Positions 60,428 to 64,000 of a DNA stretch of 64,000 nucleotides are shown piece by piece. Origin of the DNA: Bacteroidales bacterium (GTDB lineage: Bacteria; Bacteroidota; Bacteroidia; Bacteroidales; FEN-979); contig JAUXWT010000044.1 in NCBI GenBank assembly GCA_030681475.1, positions 1 through 64,000 on the forward strand. Direction: 5' to 3'. Position 1 is the stretch's first letter. Each line of letters starts with the position of its first letter. The translations under genes and the position numbers were made by a program. The notes below the pieces were generated by a model. The model was not told where the DNA came from and made no database searches. It saw only the letters and a program-made list of their open reading frames with translations.

Positions 60428-61396
60428 TTACGGTTTATTTTTTATACTGTATGGGGTTTCCTTGTAACGATCAATGATCTCCTGGTTCATGTCGGCGAAC
60501 CCACTCTCAACTTCAAATTGGCGGTCAACGGGAGGCAGGTAATATACGCATGGACGGGTCCCGAGTACTTCAAGGTACCTGTATCCGGCACGGTCATGGA
60601 TGAGCTGACTGAACTGATGGGTTTCAGTGCCGTTTGTTACGGTATCCTCGTCAACATCTCCAAAATAGATCACACCCATCGGACAGGCAGAAGCGCAATA
60701 GGGGATTTTACCGACCCTGACAAGATCAGGGCAGAAATCACATTTTGAAACAGTGCCCTCTTTTCCCGGGCTGCTTGCTTCGGGCGAATAAGGTTCTTTA
60801 TCTTCATCAAATTCAGGGTAATGCTTCCATGCAAAAACGCGGGTCGAGTAAGGGCATCCAGTCATGCAAAACTTGCAACCGATGCAGCGCTCATTGTCAA
60901 TCAGCACAATACCGTCTGTACGTTTATAGGTAGCTCCAACCGGACATACGCTGACGCACAACGGGTTATCGCAATGGAAGCAGGGTTTCGGGAACCAGTA
61001 AGGAGCTGTTTTTTCAGAATCCTGCAACAGATATACTTTTATGAATTCCTGGCTATGCGGGAGGTGATGACCTTTTTGACAGGCTTCAACGCACTTCCTG
61101 GCATTTTTACACTTGCCAAGATCAATGACCATTACAAACTTACGCCCTGGAATTCCTTTGAGGGACTCAGTGCGCGAAACACGGGGTAACTTCAGCAGCC
61201 CCTGATCCACTTCCATGATCTCCCCGTCGGTGGTAAGGACTTTTACCTTTTCTCCGGTTTCTGTGGCCGTCGCGTCAATGTATGCCGTGACCAGACCGCT
61301 TCCGATGGCCACACCGGCACCGGCAATGAGCCCTTTTTTCAGGAACTGGCGACGTGAGTTTTTCGGATGCTTATTTACTTCTTCTTTCACGTTCAT
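60428..61396 (-). CDS. Tat-exported four-cluster ferredoxin-like subunit
   Basis: 322 aa. Twin-arginine signal SRRQFLKKGLIAGAG exports it folded. Cluster sites: CFHCDNPLCVSVCP, CIGCKFCMTGCP and CDFCPDLVRVGKIPYCASACP are complete, but the first reads CKNARKCVEAC, with Ala instead of the second Cys. That site may hold a [3Fe-4S] cluster or none. It is the electron-transfer subunit of the NrfD complex, as in NrfC, PsrB and HybA. Two bases separate it from the NrfD gene. Confidence 0.92.
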   Translation of the reverse strand: MNVKEEVNKHPKNSRRQFLKKGLIAGAGVAIGSGLVTAYIDATATETGEKVKVLTTDGEIMEVDQGLLKLPRVSRTESLKGIPGRKFVMVIDLGKCKNARKCVEACQKGHHLPHSQEFIKVYLLQDSEKTAPYWFPKPCFHCDNPLCVSVCPVGATYKRTDGIVLIDNERCIGCKFCMTGCPYSTRVFAWKHYPEFDEDKEPYSPEASSPGKEGTVSKCDFCPDLVRVGKIPYCASACPMGVIYFGDVDEDTVTNGTETHQFSQLIHDRAGYRYLEVLGTRPCVYYLPPVDRQFEVESGFADMNQEIIDRYKETPYSIKNKP

Positions 61397-61401
61397 TAAT
61401 T

Positions 61402-62025
61402 TTAGTGAGATTCATGGTAGCCATTGATCATGCTTTTAAAGTTGCTTACAGGATTATTCCCGATGGTACAAAAATAGATATGTACGCACATGATGATACT
61501 GATCGCAAAACCTGCTGCGATATGAAACAGGTCGGTAAGATCGAGTCCGCTGTAACCAAAAACACTGTTTATGGTTATTTCCGGGTAAAGAAGCCCCCAT
61601 CCGGAAAAAATTACAACCGGGACAAATATATACATCAGAACAACGTAGGTAACCTGCTGCAAGGGATTGAATTTGCTTTCATCGTTAACGGGAAAAGGCG
61701 CATCTTCCTTTTTGAAAAGTCCGATGGTATAATATCTGAATTGTTTTTTCATGCGGGATATAAATCCTTTGACCGGGATAATGTAATATACTCCATTGGG
61801 AGTAAACAGATTGCCCAGGAAAAAGGCAATATAGCTGATGGTTAAGATAATTCCGGCAATATTATGCACGGAAACAGCAGCGCTGAACTTTACCACAGTT
61901 CCCGGATTTGAGAACTGGATACTTAAACCGGTAATAATCAATATGAGGCAGAGGAGGGCATTTACCATATGCCAGATCCTGATCCAGACAGGATACAAGT
62001 AGAGTTTTTCAGGGTGATGGTTCAT
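61402..62025 (-). CDS. cytochrome b subunit (FdnI/HydC-like)
   Basis: 207 aa from MNHHPEKLYLYPVWIR; the frame opens at 62061, but that leader overlaps the upstream gene and is not conserved. Four membrane helices with likely heme b ligands His in WIRIWHMVNA, AVSVHNIAGI, LFHIAAGFAI and CVHIYF. It resembles the diheme cytochrome b of formate dehydrogenase-N or Ni-Fe hydrogenases and would connect periplasmic cytochromes with the quinone pool. Confidence 0.87.
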   Translation of the reverse strand: MNHHPEKLYLYPVWIRIWHMVNALLCLILIITGLSIQFSNPGTVVKFSAAVSVHNIAGIILTISYIAFFLGNLFTPNGVYYIIPVKGFISRMKKQFRYYTIGLFKKEDAPFPVNDESKFNPLQQVTYVVLMYIFVPVVIFSGWGLLYPEITINSVFGYSGLDLTDLFHIAAGFAISIIMCVHIYFCTIGNNPVSNFKSMINGYHESH

Positions 62026-62035
62026 ATAGATCGTT

Positions 62036-63058
62036 TTATTTTTTAATGCGCAAACCAGCATGGATGAGAATCAACAGTACCGTAAAGCCAAAAATGACAA
62101 GACTGATCACATTCAACCTGTTGCTTACATCTGGTCCGACGGAGGTTGTTCCTCCCATTAACATTCCCAGTATGACTCCTTTATTCTGAAGCTTTTCGCT
62201 TACCTGGTATTTATATAAAGAGGCATAAAGAATAGAGTTTTTCGAGTGGCAGGATTCGCATTTTCGCACCGCCTGATTTTTTGCGACCACGTGATGAGCC
62301 ACTACCAGCGTGTCTTTATTTGCCGTATGACACTCGATACAGCGCACGTGGGTAAAGTGGGAGGCCTGATTAGGCAGCCATTCATGTTTCTGTAAAATAT
62401 TGGGCTTGAGTTTACTGGTAAGCAATTCATAGTTTTTAAAATCCCCGTGGCAATTCAAGCAAATCTGGTTATCGTATGTAATTGTCTCTTTAAGGTTTTC
62501 AGTGTTGCGGGCATTGATTTTATAGGAGTGGGCATCGTGACACATCCAGCAGGTAAAATCCTCGCTGTGTTTTTCGGAATGAACGCTGGCCTGAAATTCC
62601 GATTCAATTTGTTCGAATTTGAATTGTGCATATTTTTCATCTCCGCCATGGCAGTCGATGCAGGTGGCTATTGCCTCCATGCGAAGGTTGTTGTCGTGGG
62701 GAAATGTGGCATAGTCCTCGGAATGGCAGTCGGTGCATTTGAACTCGCGATGGTTTGACGCATAAAAAAGATCACGGTCCATGACCAACTCGGAATACAT
62801 TCGTTTGGTGATTGTTTTCTGCGAGCCCGGTTTTTCGTAGATGTATTTTGACTGACCGTGGCAGTTTAAACACACTTCATTATCCTCGGCATTTTTAAAC
62901 CGGGTAAGGTCAACCTTGACAGGTTTCTCTTGCTGGGCTTGCGAATTAACAGTAATTTGTTTGGTGTCTGATATTTTTACAAGGGTGAAGGCAAGTGTAA
63001 AAAGTATCAGCATCACCAGTACGACCCATGCGGGACGGATATTTGCTTTGTAGATCAT
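62036..63058 (-). CDS. seven-heme membrane-anchored cytochrome c
   Basis: 340 aa from MIYKANIRPAWVV. An N-terminal anchor (VVLVMLILFTLAFTLV) and a C-terminal one (LVIFGFTVLLILIHAGL) flank a periplasmic domain with seven CXXCH sites: CLNCH, CTDCH, CIDCH, CWMCH, CLNCH, CIECH, CESCH. It belongs to the cytochrome c3/NapC-NirT-like fold group and is probably the electron conduit of the complex. The frame extends upstream to 63133, but the signal anchor starts at 63058. Confidence 0.9.
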   Translation of the reverse strand: MIYKANIRPAWVVLVMLILFTLAFTLVKISDTKQITVNSQAQQEKPVKVDLTRFKNAEDNEVCLNCHGQSKYIYEKPGSQKTITKRMYSELVMDRDLFYASNHREFKCTDCHSEDYATFPHDNNLRMEAIATCIDCHGGDEKYAQFKFEQIESEFQASVHSEKHSEDFTCWMCHDAHSYKINARNTENLKETITYDNQICLNCHGDFKNYELLTSKLKPNILQKHEWLPNQASHFTHVRCIECHTANKDTLVVAHHVVAKNQAVRKCESCHSKNSILYASLYKYQVSEKLQNKGVILGMLMGGTTSVGPDVSNRLNVISLVIFGFTVLLILIHAGLRIKK

Positions 63059-63167
63059 GGTAATTAAGGTAGAAAGGTTCTCGGGATAGGAAGGAAAAAA
63101 AAATGGGCGCCACCAGGTATGCCCCGTTAACACCCATTTAATGTATCATTGTGGAATCATCATGCAG

Positions 63168-63584
63168 TTATTTTTTGAAAGTCCGCATGAAGGCGACCAA
63201 TGCCCAACGATCATTTGCATCCGGGATTTTCTTTTCATATGCGGGCATTTCATCGCGGCCCTTGTTGGTGCGGTAGAAAATTTCACCATCGGTTCCTGCC
63301 TGGAAGGCGGCGGAGGAGAAATCTCCTGATTCGGTTTTCAGAGATGCGGCTTTTGGGCCATCGCCCAGGCCTTTACTTCCGTGACAAGATTTGCAATGTT
63401 TCGCCCACAGTTCCTTGCCCGTAGCCAGATCGGCCTTTGCAGGGGCTTTCAGCGCTTTGTCTTTTTCAGGAACAGGCCATGGTTTTTGTTTTGCCTGCTG
63501 TGCATGCAAGGCATTGCCAAACATAAATACCACTGCGATGATTGCAGCAGCCATAAGTGTTGCGATTTTTTGTGTTGTTTTCAT
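63168..63584 (-). CDS. class I cytochrome c
   Basis: 138 aa, exported (MKTTQKIATLMAAAIIAVVFMFGNALHAQ cut to a periplasmic form). A single heme site CKSCHGSKGLGDGP, and the axial Met in RDEMPAYEKKIPD. A periplasmic electron carrier. It is the first complete gene of the redox operon, so it may be the partner that links the complex to a soluble or extracellular acceptor or donor. Confidence 0.93.
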   Translation of the reverse strand: MKTTQKIATLMAAAIIAVVFMFGNALHAQQAKQKPWPVPEKDKALKAPAKADLATGKELWAKHCKSCHGSKGLGDGPKAASLKTESGDFSSAAFQAGTDGEIFYRTNKGRDEMPAYEKKIPDANDRWALVAFMRTFKK

Positions 63585-63626
63585 TGTTTTATTATTTAAT
63601 GTTAGACATTGTGTTTTGGATATAGT

Positions 63627-64000
63627 TTAAAAAGTCCACAACCGGGTTATGTTGAATCCGAGAAGAATATATCCTTTATAGGGATTATTGTAATTATACA
63701 TGACCGTTTCCTGTGGCACCAATCCGTTTGCCGCCGTCATGAAGATCTGGAAAGCATGGGTGCTGGTGGCAATCTCAACGCCCAAACCAAAATTGGGCCA
63801 TGGAGCGGTATTTAGATAGGTAAAGACAGGTTGAGAATAGCTCAGCATTACAGATGTTTGCGGGCTGACTTTTATCCTGCCAATACCCGAAATATTAATG
63901 TTGTCATTTTTCATTCCATTGGCATGGTTATATGTCATTTCAGTTTCGTCGATCAGGTTATAATGCACCCATGAAACTCCCAATTGTGCCGAAAATTCCT
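63627..64000 (-). CDS. DUF5777-like outer-membrane beta-barrel protein (partial)
   Basis: The C-terminal 124 codons; the start lies beyond the window. Alternating hydrophobic strands (SGIGRIKVSPQTSVMLSYSQ, FGLGVEIATSTHAFQIFMT) and the final GYILLGFNITRLWTF fit a beta-barrel; the THAFQIFMTAANGL block reminds me of DUF5777 proteins, which occur beside cytochromes in Bacteroidota. The 43-base gap to the cytochrome suggests a shared transcript. Confidence 0.65.
   Translation of the reverse strand, partial: EFSAQLGVSWVHYNLIDETEMTYNHANGMKNDNINISGIGRIKVSPQTSVMLSYSQPVFTYLNTAPWPNFGLGVEIATSTHAFQIFMTAANGLVPQETVMYNYNNPYKGYILLGFNITRLWTF

Overview
The window reads as a chromosomal segment of a Bacteroidota (Bacteroidales-like) bacterium, probably anaerobic or facultative. 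The clues are the TAnnTTTG -7 promoter boxes in front of many genes, a very large secreted protein with a type IX secretion C-terminal sorting domain, a GldH-like lipoprotein, DUF3857 transglutaminase-like proteins, a NrfHA ammonifying nitrite reductase and an NrfD/multiheme cytochrome module. I cannot name the species.

Layout. 0-10.7 kb: a response regulator/TPR histidine kinase pair, mannose-1-phosphate guanylyltransferase, a repeat-filled 735-base gap, an S9 peptidase, a second histidine kinase with hemW, and an rRNA methyltransferase. 10.7-13.9 kb: a toxin-antitoxin operon with a dead HigA-like gene, then nrfHA. 14-16 kb: dnaG. 16-24.1 kb: a tight six-gene leftward operon (nadA, YwqK/MORN-like repeat protein, RluB-type pseudouridine synthase, PAS response regulator, an active and an apparently inactive transglutaminase-like protein). 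24.1-24.6 kb: a very AT-rich divergent spacer. 24.6-41.3 kb: rpiB, an LutB-like protein, an ECF sigma factor with a membrane partner, the T9SS cargo protein, housekeeping genes (mce, udk, purH) and mreBCD. 41.3-46 kb: tRNA-Cys, folB, glnS with tRNA-Gln, a decayed REP-associated transposase and gltX. 46-57.7 kb: DUF4175 protein, RsbW-like ATPase, ybeY, mnmG between two parS-like sites, a methyltransferase, an NtrY-like kinase and GldH. 57.7-64 kb, leftward: a DUF5777-type barrel protein (cut by the window end), class I cytochrome c, seven-heme cytochrome, cytochrome b, Tat iron-sulfur protein, NrfD subunit, an anchored periplasmic protein, and a riboflavin-kinase-only RibF.

The most striking pattern is the family of dispersed palindromes. 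They lie in gaps, at a stop codon (mce), in a 5' leader (glnS) and, most unusually, in frame inside coding sequences: a 131-base composite element in hemW, an 85-base filler in a methyltransferase, and a 54-base (18-codon) tandem REP in a transposase relic. This resembles the Rickettsia palindromic elements in concept, and it suggests that repeat insertion is adding peptide segments to proteins here. The second theme is respiration: NrfHA plus a Tat/NrfD/cytochrome b/multiheme module with no catalytic subunit in view. The third is two parS-like sites bracketing mnmG, which suggests that the segment lies near the replication origin.
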